From contig PZJY01000001.1 of the NCBI GenBank assembly GCA_031472005.1, positions 1 to 64,000 on the forward strand: DNA of 64,000 nucleotides. Direction: 5' to 3'. The notes beneath the pieces were generated by a model that saw only the letters and a list, made by a program, of their open reading frames with translations, did not search any database and had not been told where the DNA came from. Positions 9,260 through 20,498 of this stretch are shown here, piece after piece. Each line of letters starts with the position of its first letter. Position 1 is the first letter of the stretch. The DNA comes from Tetracladium setigerum (Eukaryota > Ascomycota > Leotiomycetes > Helotiales). The translations under genes were made by a program, and so were the position numbers.

Positions 9260-11385
9260 AATTAGATTCCGAAATTCTAGTGAGGTCTTGGCGTAGATAT
9301 GATGCAGCGGGACCCAAACATGGCTCGCTTAGGAACATGGCATTTGCTTATTAGACTTATCACCCTTGTCTAAGTTTCCTTTGTCTGCTATATGGATCTA
9401 GATTACTTCTACTATAGAAATTAATCATCACTGATTAATTTATCACTGTTTATGGGGATCTAAAACTCGCATACTGTTTCATACCACAATAAATAAAATA
9501 ACAACACTACACCATGACTTACTACCAGTATCAACATCAGTATAGAGGTCCGAAAGAGATGATATTCGTCGCCAACTGACAACCTAAAATACATTCGTCA
9601 CTTAAGAGGGGGATATTCGATATCGTCTATAGATATTACATCAGACTCGAGCCATTATTGGACTGGACACCTCTAATTTCTCTCTTCTCTCATATTAAGA
9701 TAAATAACTTACACTGCGAATGGAGCGGGTACTCCGGGTGTACGAGTAGCAATTGCGATTGCGCTAATAAGCATTCATGCACTCGACAGTTTCAGCCCCA
9801 AGAGCTTCTTCCTTCCTTCTTTTGTGTTTTCATATTCCTTTGTACTAAATATTCGAGCTCCTCGTATCTCTCAACACTTTAAATATGTAACCCAATATCT
9901 TCTGCTAATCTCGTCCTAAGATCATAATCCGCACCTTCCAAATCTGCAATGACTTTCCAGATGTATTTACACTTATTTCAACTTACAAACCTCTGTACTA
10001 CATACGGGTGTCCACGCCAGCTGCGATCATCTGGGACATGGGATTGCCGTCCATAATCGCTTTCGACAACGCGCTAATAATGGTATAGTACACCCCTTTC
10101 TTTTTCACATCAAAGTTGTTCATCGATTCTGTGACTTGTAAGACTCCAGAAGAGGCGTGGGAAGCCGGATTAAAATGAAGTATTTCAAAGACCTGCTTCT
10201 AACAAATATCACTTATCGCTAGGGAAATTAACTTCGAAGTCTTGCGTTGAAAAAGTCCCAGGAGCTTCGGCTGAAGCTTAAAATTCACGAGTTAATATGT
10301 CTCGGCCATCAAAATATTGCGTCCGTAAATGATGACCACTATGCTTACGTCCTATAGAGGCGACAGAGTTATCCCTCCCACAGATGATACAGCAGAAAAA
10401 TGATCTGTGTCGAGATCCGAAGTATAAGAAAATACTTCTCAAGACCAATTCGTCCGGTAGGTGCTACAACTCCCAACACCTAGTCAATTGTGGTCGAAGT
10501 TGCATTAGGGAGGGCAAAAAGCTAGTCATTGTCCCACACGAAGCATCCCCTTCCGCCATTGTTATAAAGAGAATTAAAGCCTATTAAAAAGCCTTTTCAA
10601 ATTCTATTATAATAGAGAGTATAGACATTTCAGAATAATATACGGCTAAGTTTATATTACTAAGAAAGCGTCGCCTTCTTTATATCTTTAAGTTTAATTA
10701 TAAGTGAATTTTATAAAGTAATTACTTAATTAGAGTATAATATTTCCTCTACCTTTTACGCGAGAGATAAAAGTCCCTGCCATGCTCTAGTGACGGTGCA
10801 ACTATTGCACCGATTCTAGGATAGTTTTCAGCGAGGTACCAGTATTATTGGTGGTCGAGAAGGTGGCCCTGCCGAGACTATGAATGCTGATAAGGTAAGT
10901 CTTTTGGGTGGGCGCGATATGGAGGGGGAGAATCGTTATTGAGCCATGACCGCCTAGGTCAATGCCCTTTAGGTCGATGTACAGCGAGGGGGGTCAACTG
11001 GAAGTTTGGCATCGTTATCAAGCAGAGGCATAATTATCGTCTCTAAGTCAATGAATGTGGCGTTTCTTTGAGCTGATGTTTCGATAGCTGTCAATGTCTT
11101 TTGATAAAGCTGTAAATTGCAGAGAATTTATTTAGAAGACCGGACTACGTCTAATTTATCGTCGTAAGCCGTGCTTGCAGAATGTTCAAAAGTTCTCGTG
11201 TCGCTAGGTCATTGGATAATAGTCGTTACACAACATAGCTAGGCCAACATGCTATTCGTCATACATAACTGGATTTCTAACTCACCGCTCCCGTTTGTAC
11301 ATTTTCCAAACTTCAGAACATCGATTGAGATAATAAATCTAAAGATTAACGAAGTGGCAAGATTTACACAGAGTCAAACAAGTTC
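9260..11385. other. Gene-poor transition zone
   Basis: Base composition becomes more balanced from about 9330. Only short unconserved frames occur. The recognisable content is a RIP-mutated copy of a segment also present at 16.3 kb (listed separately at 10523-10815). Confidence 0.5.
10523..10815. repeat. RIP-mutated copy of a duplicated segment
   Basis: It aligns in the same orientation with 16270-16560, for example GAAGCATCC, CTTTTTCAAATTCTA-like, AAGAAAGCGTC, GATAAAAGTCCC and GTGACGGTGCAAC. Where the two differ, this copy mostly has T or A against C or G: GGAATGATAC at the other site is AGAATAATAT here. It is the mutated member. Confidence 0.8.
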
Positions 11386-11990
11386 ATGAAGCCAATAGGC
11401 CCACACTATGGTCTCCTCACCGAAAAAATCGCCATTGACTGCGAAATGATGCGGTCCAACATCGGTCAGGTCCTCGGCCGCGTCTCTGTTATCAATTACG
11501 AAGGCGAAACTATCTTCGGCACTTTTGTGTGCTACCCGAGCCCATCATCATCACAAACACCGAGGAGAAGTATTCCGGAATTGGCTGGACCGACATCGAT
11601 CCGAAGAACGGCGCTTTATCGTTTTCTGAAGTTCAGGATCATCTGATCGAGCTTTTCCACGATCGCATCGTGATCGGCCACGATATTGAAAAAGATCTGA
11701 AGGCCATCTCAATGAATTTGCCTTCCCACATCCAACGGCTTCAGGGTGTTACTCTGTGGCTCACTCCGGTCACCTTCAACACAACAGTCCGCGACACACA
11801 AAAGTGTCGTAAGTATCTCCAATTTGCCAATCGCGACGTCCATCAGGGTCCAAGTCTCAAGAATTTGGCGTTAAAGGTGCTTGGTCGTCCAATCAAGCAG
11901 AGTCGTGTGTCGAGCGTAGAGGATGCTGTTGCAACCATGGAATTATATCGAAATGCTGAGGCAGATATCGAGCAGGAGCAACGAAAGTAG
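11386..11990 (+). pseudogene. REX4-like DEDDh 3'-5' exonuclease, broken
   Basis: The N-terminal frame reads IAIDCEMM (the DxE of DEDDh exonucleases) and LGRVSVINYEGETIFGTFV. The continuation SGIGWTD, then IVIGHDIEKDLKAI (third acid) and SSVEDAVATMELYR, lies in another frame. The switch falls at 11525-11535, where GTGTG could be a 2-bp duplication of TG. The histidine expected just before SSVED in REX4 proteins (H-SSVEDA) is valine here, so the DEDDh set is incomplete even after ignoring the frameshift. Length of about 200 residues suits the exonuclease core only. REX4-type enzymes trim pre-rRNA. It lies beside other relics in the telomere-proximal zone, so a decayed duplicate is most likely. 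Confidence 0.75.
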
Positions 11991-12650
11991 GGCCCTAGTA
12001 CTTGGAGGTTTTGTGCTTAGGTAGTTGTTGCGGTTGCAAATGATTAAGGTAGCGGTCGTCTTGGAATAACTGGCTTGAATGTCGAGAACTGTATGAACTG
12101 GCGCTGCCTGCTGCGAGTTGTTGTAGCACATAGCGATCTCGGGAATAAGATCTCGTCTGAAAATTCTATAGACACGTAGCCTTTCGTTGTTACAGAACAC
12201 TATTTGTCTTTAAAGTAGTTGTGGGCTCCCTCATTTTTCTCATCATCCACTGCCTCACGAACTTGCGATATTCAACCCGTTTGTGTCCGCACATTCGCGC
12301 GATGTATAACCGTTCGTTATAGTCTAAAAAGGCTTTCGGCTTAGGATTAAAGAAAAGTATTACGCTAATAACTGTAAATTTAATATAAAATTCCTTATTA
12401 TTAATTAAATAATTTCTTAAAATAAAGCCGTTTGATAAATTAAGGTTAAAAGTAGCGACATCTACCAAGGTACTTCTCGCTCACTACCCAATCACTACTT
12501 CAACTTCACCGAGTACAGACTTTGCCAAGACTGTGCTTATCTTTTCTACTCATCCCATTTCTTTTATCATTACTATTGAAATCAATCATCAAAGAGCAAC
12601 TCTTAATCATATCGTCAAACAATTCTTATAAAGAAAACAAGTACCCCAGC
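11991..12650. other. Noncoding, partly AT-rich
   Basis: A 92-residue minus-strand frame at 12190-12468 has no recognisable domain and an AT-rich, RIP-like composition. I do not call it a gene. The sequence from about 12300 to 12460 is strongly TA-rich. Confidence 0.5.
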
Positions 12651-13102
12651 ATGGCTTCTTCAACAGTATACAGCAAACTGCCGAACAGCACCTCTATTCG
12701 GGTAATTGATTTGACGCGTGCCACTACATGCTTAGGCCCTAGCTCTGAAGAATAAGAGAGGGGCTACACTTTTCAGATCATTGACCTCGCTGACTCTCCA
12801 AACTTTCGTGCGTTATCGTATACATGGGGTAAACCATACGAGTGGATCGTGGACGAGGAGGAAATCGAAAGTCGAATTATTCTCAATAGCAGATTGACTG
12901 CCATCACGAAAAACCTTTCTCATGCCCTGGATTTCTTGCCAAAGTTAAACATCACGGACTACATATGGATTGATGCCTTGTGTATCAACCAACAAGACCT
13001 AAACGAGAGGGCTGCCCAAGTACAGCTCATGTGCGAGATTTACTCATCTGCGCATGAAGTTATTGCCTGGCTGGGACCTTCCGCGGAAGGAAAGGAAGAT
13101 GA
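12651..13102 (+). pseudogene. HET-domain (heterokaryon incompatibility) gene fragment
   Basis: From ATG 12651 the frame matches the N-terminal half of HET proteins: STSIRVIDL, FRALSYTWG, then YIWIDALCINQQD, AQVQLMCEIYSSAHEVIAWLGPSAEG. One in-frame TAA at 12753-12755 (former CAA likely) interrupts it. HET domain proteins normally run 500-700 residues; here homology stops about 150 residues in, at about 13100, where sequence of a PP4 phosphatase begins in a different frame. HET proteins trigger cell death on fusion of incompatible hyphae. This copy cannot make a full product. Confidence 0.85.
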
Positions 13103-13417
13103 CGAGCACATCAACTTGTCATGAAAGGATTCAAAGAAATGTTCAATAACAGTATCGTAACGGTCTGGTCTGCGCCAAACTATTGCTACAGATGTGGTAT
13201 TGTAGCTGCAATACTTGAGCTAGAAGAGGAGAGTGAAGGGGATGGAGTGATCATGAGAAGTGATGGATAAGTGGGGAGAAGTGATGGCGGTATCATGAGG
13301 GAGAAGGAGAGAAATCTACTTCCGGGACCAGCAAGAAGATATCGTGTTTTCCAGGCAGCTCCACGGGACAGCAGTGGCATGCCAGCTAAAAAGCCTGTGG
13401 CTGACTACTTCTTATAA
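13103..13417 (+). pseudogene. C-terminal fragment of PP4 catalytic subunit (PPH3-like)
   Basis: In frame 13103+3n the sequence reads RAHQLVMKGFKEMF, then IVTVWSAPNYCYRCG, a run of acidic residues, and finally YRVFQAAP and PAKKPVADYFL before TAA. The SAPNYCYRCG block and the ADYFL end are hallmarks of PP2A-group phosphatases, and AAP..(5)..P.KKPVADYFL fits PP4 best. A TAA at 13268-13270 interrupts the variable linker. The catalytic N-terminal two thirds are missing. Homology begins within a few bases of where the HET fragment ends, so two unrelated genes were joined here. Confidence 0.85.
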
Positions 13418-13906
13418 GCCGTATTTGAGTGTTTAGATGGCTCTCGATATCTGTTTTGTTGGGAAATCGTTTAGTGTTGAAATTTGGGGTCGCTTGGTGG
13501 GACAATGTAAACAAAGATACCAGGAACAATGCTCATATCCAGCAACTTTCCAAAGCATAATTCAAGGATAGAGGCCTTTTAAACCAGTTCTATACACGAT
13601 TTCAAAGCCATTAATCTTGAAGTGCTGCAGTATCTTGTGGTTCTGCCGGCATGAATGCCACTCTCGCATAGCCGTCAAGGTGGTTGTTGCAATTAAGCGA
13701 GCAGGACAACAAGGTGTTTACACTCCTCGATCGACGACCCTCGAACCTATCAGGTATCTAGGATATCTCAGCATGCATTCTCAAGGTATTTTTAAATACT
13801 CACCAAGTCAAATAGTCAGTTTTAAATATTAACTCGAAATTCCCCCAAAAGATGTGTTCCACTTTCTAGATTTTGTTCCTCACCAGCAACGCCAACTGTC
13901 GATTCA
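13418..13906. other. Intergenic, upstream of the CobW-type gene
   Basis: No conserved frame or RNA gene is seen. It contains the presumed promoter of the gene at 13907, but no clear TATA element. Confidence 0.5.
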
Positions 13907-16030
13907 ATGACCTCAAAACGTAGCACCAGCTCGCGACAACAGCTTCAAGAGAGCCAGCATTCTGTAAAGAAACAAAAGAAAAACAACAAGAAAAGTAAGA
14001 CGACAGGATCAGCAATAATGGCCAGTTCTGCGAGTAATGGCGATGACAAAGCTACCTTCAAGACACTTCCTATCACTCTCCTTTCTGGTTTTCTAGTAAG
14101 GCAACAAACGATTCTCTCAAGGACGAGACTGACATATTCAGGGCTCCGGAAAGACCACACTCCTCCAGTACATCCTCAATTCTTCCCATCATGGGCTACG
14201 CATCGCCGTCATCGTTAATGACATGGCGGCCGTAAACGTCGATGCCAATCTCATTCGATCCTCAACATCTTCCTCCAACCCAGCCTCACAACAAAAGCTA
14301 GTTGCCATGCAAAATGGCTGCATCTGCTGCACTCTTCGTGGAGATTTTGTGCTCGAGCTCGCTCGTCTTGCAAAAGCTGGAAAGTATGATTATGTGCTTA
14401 TTGAAAGCACAGGTATCAGTGAACCGCAGCAGGTTGCGGAGAGCTTTACCAAGGAATTTAGTCTTGCTATGGTGGAGGTTGAGCACGAGGATGAAAATAG
14501 TCAGACAGCATGGAGTAAGGAGGAGAAGGAGGAACTCGGAGAGCTGTGAGGTTCCCACCTACTTTCATTCAGTGAAGTTAACATTTTTTAATAGGGCCAA
14601 GAATGGTGGTTTGAATTCCATCGCAAAGATTGACACTACTGTGACAGTTGTTGATGCCTTCCGATTCTTTGAAGAGTTTGAGACAATCGAACTTCTTCAT
14701 CAACGGTTTGCATCGGAAGTTGAGACGCCCGAGGATGAAAGCACTGTTACAGATCTCATGATTGATCAAATTGAGTTTGCCGACGTTATTATTATCAACA
14801 AGGTATATTATTCGCATTGCTGCTTTAGTGGTTTGTTATTCTTCGTATGACCTCGGGCACTGATTTCAATGATAGATTGACATGATCGATAATAAGGTCC
14901 TAAGTCGTATTCGCGGCCTGATCAAGACACTTAATCCAGGCTGCAAAGTCCTTGAAACATCTCTTCGTGTCTCTAAGCAATCTGAGAATACCTTCAGTAT
15001 TGTCCCACTTGATGTCAAACAAATCATCGCAACTGGAAGCTACAGCGAAGAAACCAGCATCAAGTCTGCTGGGTGGCTTAAGAGTGTCCATGAGATGAGT
15101 ATTATTGACAATAATGGTCGTAAAGTGCTTGCACCAAAGCCTGAGACCGAAGAGTGTGTTTTTATGTTTTCCTCCAAAGAATTTAAAGCTAATAATGCTC
15201 CTAGATATGGAATAAACTCCTTTGTTTATCGTGCTCGACTGCCATTTCATCCAACGCGTCTTTATAAGCTTGTTCACGACAAGTTTGTGATTCTTGAACC
15301 ACAGAATGAAGAAGATGAGGAAGATGACAACGATGAGGGTGCCAAGAGCGATAATGCTTCTGTAGGCAGTTCAGATATTCCCATTAAAAACATCGTCACT
15401 ATTGTCACCAACAATTCCTCCACCTCCACTGGTTCAACCTCCTCCCACAGTCCCGCCGCAAGCTCTCCCGCCACAAGCGTAGCGGAAAGCACCGACGTTT
15501 CACAATTCCCCGATATACCACTCGAGAAGCGCCTCGCGAACAAAAAGAACCATACACTCTTCAATCGTCTTCTCCGCTCCAAGGGCTTTGTCTGGCTCGC
15601 TACTCGGCCAAGACAATCAGGCGATTGGTCTCAAGCAGGAGCCATGCTGACCTTCTCCCCAGGCATGCAATGGTTCTGTACTCTTCCGGTGGAAGAGTGG
15701 CCCATTTCAGAAGGTGAAGCTGGGGTTGAGTTGAAGAAGATAATTGAGAAGGATTTTGATGGTGAGTGGGGTGATCGACGACAGGAGGTGGTGTTGATTG
15801 GTGAGGGACTTGATGTTGACGGGTTGACGAACTGTTTGGATGCGTGTTTGTTGAAGGGTGATGAGATTACAGAATGGGAAGATGTGATGAGGATGGATGT
15901 TGATGATGAGAAACGAGAGGAGCTGTTATGTGAGGTGTTTGAGGACGGTTGGGAAGCGTGGGAGGATCCGACGGCCATGATGGCTGGGGATGAAGACGGT
16001 CATGTTCATGGTCCTGCGTGTGGTATCTAA
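13907..16030 (+). CDS. CobW/COG0523-family zinc-metallochaperone-type GTPase
   Basis: Four exons join to 651 residues: 13907-14095, 14142-14545, 14595-14802, 14876-16030. All three introns are 46-73 bp with GT..AG ends. The first intron splits the Walker A loop, giving GFLGSGKTTLL. Then follow VNDMAAVNVD, the metal-binding GCICCTLRGD (CxCC), ESTGISEPQQVAE, and IINK as the NKxD-type base-recognition region. A C-terminal CobW domain contains PFHPTRLYKL. A lysine-rich N-terminus of about 45 residues and an acidic, serine-rich insert (about residues 400-490) are typical of fungal members. COG0523 GTPases deliver metal, often zinc, to client enzymes using GTP hydrolysis. The C-terminus HVHGPACGI adds possible metal ligands. 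Exact client unknown. Confidence 0.92.
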
Positions 16031-16773
16031 ACATACAAATAAAAAGTTATTGGAGCGATTGAGAAGTTGAAACCTTTCAGCTTAGCCGTTGGTGAGTTAT
16101 ACTAACAAATTCGTTGCAAACTTTGAGAAGATAAGTACAGAACACAAACGAAGAAATATGATAGCAAGTTTTTCTCTCTCTCCGTACCTTGCACCCCTCT
16201 ATCCTCTTCCAAGACGAAGATGTTTGAGCTATGGTACAGACGAAATCAATACAAAGACAACAAGGTGGTCGGTCATTCTCTCATATGAAGCATCCCTTCC
16301 ATCATTGTCACGAAGACAACCAAGACCTGTCGAAACTCTTTTTCAAATTCTAACATAATAGAGTGTACAGACCTTTCGGAATGATACAAGGCCGAGGTTA
16401 TACTGCTGAGAAAGCGTCACCTCCTCTATTTATTTAGGTTTAGCTACAGGTAACTTTTGTGGGTCGACTTCCCAATCAGAGCACAATGTTCCCCTCTACC
16501 TTCTATGCGAGCGATAAAAGTCCCTTCCATGCTATGGTGACGGTGCAACCATTGTACCGGTAACCCCGACGGCTTTATCATCACAATAGTACTAGCAACC
16601 TTTATAGCGTATAAGTTCTGATCAGTAGTTTATAAAATCCATCCCCATCAACCACCTTTTGATCGCCCATCGTGCTTTGCCTAGTATTCGGACTATGCCC
16701 TCACCGTAAAACGACATTGACCTGTTCGGCAAGCACCTTCTATCATTTCAAATCCTCCTTCATCACCTCTAAA
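16031..16773. other. Intergenic with duplicated segment and promoter
   Basis: It contains the cleaner copy of the duplicated segment (16270-16560), which ends about 210 bp before the next start codon. TATAAA near 16630 could serve the secreted-protein gene. Confidence 0.5.
16270..16560. repeat. Less mutated copy of the duplicated segment
   Basis: Partner of 10523-10815, same orientation, about 5.7 kb apart. This copy keeps C and G where the distal one has T and A. It sits upstream of the SnoaL-like gene, so the distal copy may be the leftover promoter region of a lost paralogue. Confidence 0.8.
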
Positions 16774-17280
16774 ATGCGCCTTCCCGGAGTCTTTATAGCG
16801 AGCGCACTAGCATTCCTTGGTAGCGTAACCGCCTCCCCCAAGCCTGGGAAATCCGCACTTGCAAACTGCCCTCCCCGTCCGACACCTCAATGGCTCCAAA
16901 CCCTGATATTCGAAGACTTTCTCCAGACATTCTACATTGAGAAAAATGTTACGAATGCCGTACTCACCCACATGTCAGAGCAATACATCCAACACAACCC
17001 ATATGCCCTCAGCGGACGTCAAAACTCCATCAACTACGCTTCCCCTATCTTCCAAGTCGCAAACTTCACAATTGTTCATCATGGATTCAGTAAAAACACT
17101 GGCTGGGTTCATACGAAGATGACAATACCGGGTGCACCAATTACCGCTGTGGTGGACTTGTTCAGATTCGAGGGGTCCTGTATTATGGAACATTGGGATG
17201 TCTTCACGCAGCTTCCTGCTGATGCTACAAACCCCTGGCGCTATTTTAATTGCGCGGGCAACAACAAATACTGCTTTTAA
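16774..17280 (+). CDS. Secreted SnoaL-like (NTF2-fold) protein
   Basis: ATG 16774 gives 168 residues starting with a signal peptide (MRLPGVFIASALAFLGSVTAS). An upstream in-frame ATG at 16672 would bury this signal, so the shorter start is chosen. The body reads FLQTFYIEKNVTNAVLTHM, QYIQHNP and VDLFRFEGSCIMEHWDVFTQLP, the pattern of SnoaL-like polyketide-cyclase-fold proteins (Y-IQHNP and E-HWD are characteristic). Several cysteines near the end (NCAGNNKYCF) could form disulphides. There is no intron. Fungal secreted members have no agreed function; an enzymatic role on a small molecule is only an inference. Confidence 0.85.
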   Translation: MRLPGVFIASALAFLGSVTASPKPGKSALANCPPRPTPQWLQTLIFEDFLQTFYIEKNVTNAVLTHMSEQYIQHNPYALSGRQNSINYASPIFQVANFTIVHHGFSKNTGWVHTKMTIPGAPITAVVDLFRFEGSCIMEHWDVFTQLPADATNPWRYFNCAGNNKYCF

Positions 17281-18309
17281 CAAGGAAGGCAGCCTGCGAA
17301 GAGATGAGATACTCAACTAGTTAATATGTATAGATGGAGGGTCATGAAGCAATTATGTCAGGCGACAGCCGGGGCGGATTATACTTCCCGGGAATACTTA
17401 TACTCGAGAAGGAAGCACCGGTTTAGCTAGCTAGATAGTGCTTGGCTCCAGCCTCATAGACAGAAGGATAGCATACAACATTTTACCCTTTACTACAGTC
17501 CGGACATTCGTACCAAAAATTACATTCTATATTTAGATCGACTATGTTGCCTCGCTCCTTTGCCTTTAGATATATTAACTGGAATCTTGTCAACATAAAG
17601 TCCTCGCTGTTTATTAATTTCCAGCTATTGCAAACCCGAGTCTCTGTTTTTCCCTAAATCACCTCATAATTATACATAAGATTCTACCTCTTATGCCGGG
17701 CGGGTTTTCGGCGAAATACCAGAATTCAAGTCTAATTCCTAGCTGCCATATTGCTTAGCGAGCCATGTTTGAGAAACAAGCTCCAATCGAAATGCTAAGA
17801 CCCTACTAATACAATTCGCTATCGCAGCCGACAACACAGTCCCCTACCTCCTGAATGATATTGATATTGGTACTTACCGACATAGCCAATAAGTGGGGAA
17901 ATACTGCCCTGAATTATGCACATACATCAACAGTTCTGCTTGATCTGTTCTCAGAACATGCGTTGACACATTCGAAGAAATACAAGAAGAACGAGACAGG
18001 CATGACGCACCGAGACGCCGTCTCAAGTTGAGAGTGACAGAATTAGAAATTTTCACAGACTATAATGGCACAGTGTGTGAACTGACTGATGACTATCCAT
18101 TTCGACAGAGGGATGTCAAAACTCGAGGAAGTGGAGCATAGCAGAATTGATCAGTGTCAGAAACACACGCACAAACGCGCACACCCTGTAACTCAAAGTA
18201 TGTACGAGGAGAGAGAAGAATATGTACATTGAAAAGCAAATGATGACAACCTGCTTCCTTGCAAAGACTACCAGGATGTTCCAATCTGATTCTTGCGAAT
18301 TGTGCCAAT
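17281..18309. other. Intergenic, about 1 kb
   Basis: It holds the 3' regions of two convergent genes. No conserved frame, RNA gene or repeat is recognised. Confidence 0.5.
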
Positions 18310-19161
18310 CTACACTACCTTGATAGTATACTTAGACGTGGTGAAGACAGCATTGGAACCTAGCGAGGTGTTAGAGAGCAAAAACACTTTAGATTATCAT
18401 CTTACCTTCGAAAGGCTCAGTTCCAGCCTGCAAACTTGTGATGACATAGCTTGTTGGCACGCCCTGGCTGCTAGTCAAGTATTTGAAGAACAAATTCAAG
18501 TCGGCAGCGAAATTGCCTTGGTTTGAAGGAGCCACAAAAGAAAAGACAGTAGTATCTCCGTTAGGACCCTTGAAGAGCTTCCATTTCGTACCAGCGATAG
18601 TTGGAGTGGCGAGAGGAGTGCTTCCGGTTGAAGAGATGGGCCCGGCACCGCCGTAAGCTCCAACCCAGATCATAATCTCGTAGGCATTGTTGGCGCCCAC
18701 GGAAGGAGCGAGCCAAAGATCATAAGAAACGTCGGAAATCATGTTTGTACCGGTGTATCTGCACAGCATTAGCTTGGTGGATCGTGAATGAATGCCGGCA
18801 AAACACACCTCCAAACCCATTCCGATTGGATCGAGGTCACAGCAGACAACTTCTTGTTGACTTTCTCCAGAGCGACGTTGGAATAGGACTTGACTTCTCC
18901 TGGCCCTCCAACCCACGTCCAAGATGTTGACCAAGAAAAGGATCCTGCAGAGCTCATGGAGTTGAACGTTGTGCATTGAGATCCAGATGAAGCTTTACCT
19001 GCACCCCAGTTGTTGTGATAGACAGTGTAGCCTCCGGTTGGAACTGTTCCCCAGTTACCACACATTGTGGTGGCACGTTTCTCGATTGCAACGGGAGTGG
19101 GTGTTGCAGATGCTGTACCAGCCAGCAAAATGGCTGGAAGGGTGAAAAGAGTGAACTTCAT
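18310..19161 (-). CDS. Secreted GH12 endoglucanase/xyloglucanase
   Basis: Three exons on the minus strand: 19161-18809, 18758-18406 and 18359-18310, giving 251 residues. Introns are 50 and 46 bp. The donor of intron 1 is GTGTGT, which restores SEWVWRYTGTNM. Intron 2 (GTAAGA..CTAG) is needed to reach the natural end GSNAVFTTSKYTIKVV. A signal peptide (MKFTLFTLPAILLAG) and a KR processing site follow the start. Family 12 marks: SDVSYDLWLA, the nucleophile glutamate in YEIMIWVGAYGGAGP, and the acid/base glutamate in AGTEPFEG. Length matches the family. It would cleave beta-1,4-glucan or xyloglucan outside the cell; substrate preference cannot be read from sequence alone. Confidence 0.94.
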
Positions 19162-20498
19162 AGTGACGAGACTTCAAAAAGATAATAAAGGAATGAAGGA
19201 AGAAATGTGATTGAATAGATCGGGATGAGGAGGCGAGTTTGGAAGGGGATATCTTATATATGTCAAAGACTCCGTACGAGCATACGAGACTTCCTTGACA
19301 TACTTACTCATGTACAACGAGACCATGCTGGTTCCGAACACCCGTTTTAATTATTTTCAATTAAACCGGCCTCATTTTCCTCATTTTATAAACCCAATTC
19401 CACGAAACGGAAATGAGAATTTAGATTTCGCTGTCTGGACATCTCCATTGGGCCAAGGTTCCGGCACTTGTGGTCGGATCAGAGATAGTGTCCGTCTAGA
19501 TTCGCGTCAAGTAGATTGGGAGGTCCGGTTATTTCGGCCAAGGACTTTATTTTTAAGCTTTTCACCCCACAATTCTCGGACTGACCTACGTAGCTTAATT
19601 CTATCGCAATACAGTACAAATTACAATCTAAGCATGGAAAAACGCTTTGACAGCTTGTATGTGTGGGATTTTGCGAGGAACAGGACAAGTGGAGTGGACC
19701 TATTTTAAGCCTTGGCTGTGGATAGATGAGCCTCAAACCTGCCACCAATTGATTAAAACTTCAAGCTGCAGTCTTCTAAAGTTCAGTGTACTCCAGTTCA
19801 CATCATCATAGAAGCAATCGAGGATCATTATAATCCCAGCGCACCATTGGATGACTAGAAAGCTCGGTCGCGGCTCAAGCTCTGTCTTTGGTGGTAAACA
19901 CAGGGCTTGCATAAGTAGAGACTCTTCTGCGGGGTATTAGCCTCCTGGTTAAATCGGTTCTGACGGACTGCCGATTGTGTGGGGGACTTCTAGAGGCAGC
20001 GGTGAACATTGATGGAGAATAGATTTGGCATGAATAATACCCGTAGCAATCAATATTTGAGGTGGAATAATTATAACTTCTTTTTGGGGGGTCAAATCAA
20101 TTCTGCGGGGTTCTCTCCATTCAGACAGTCAGCACCATGAGGACAAAGATACGTCAATAAAGCATGCCACTAAGACTTCTTTGCGATCATCTTTTTCATA
20201 ACCTCTTTCATGAGATTGAAATATTACAATCACTTTCATAAGACTTTAAGATGCTTTATAATCAATATTGACAAATAATCGAGAGTTTCAGTTCCCTGGC
20301 CTCAATTCGACTCATCTTACCTCATGGACAATCGCCAGTTGACCAGAGGATATGTTAGTCAATCTGAGATTTCACGCGGAAGAATTCTTGCCCTGCTGTC
20401 ATTCCACTTACGCTCTTTCTTTGGACTGAAAGTGAAGGAAATTCTTGTTCTTTGATAGAATGACTTTTTTTTTGCTCGTTCTCTATATACAGGATCTG
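19162..20498. other. Intergenic, about 1.3 kb, GH12 promoter
   Basis: Upstream sequence of the GH12 gene and downstream sequence of the DUF6536 gene. A 137-residue plus-strand frame at 19295 shows no domain and is not called. Confidence 0.5.
19253..19260 (-). promoter_or_regulatory. TATA box of the GH12 gene
   Basis: TATATAAG on the minus strand lies about 92 bp before the start codon, a usual distance for a strongly regulated fungal secreted enzyme gene. Confidence 0.55.

Noticed and set aside
12190..12468. Minus-strand ORF of 92 codons
   Set aside because: AT-rich, RIP-like composition, no domain, and next to relics. Likely chance.
16672..16773. Upstream start for the SnoaL-like protein
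   Set aside because: It would place 34 residues before a clear signal peptide starting at 16774.
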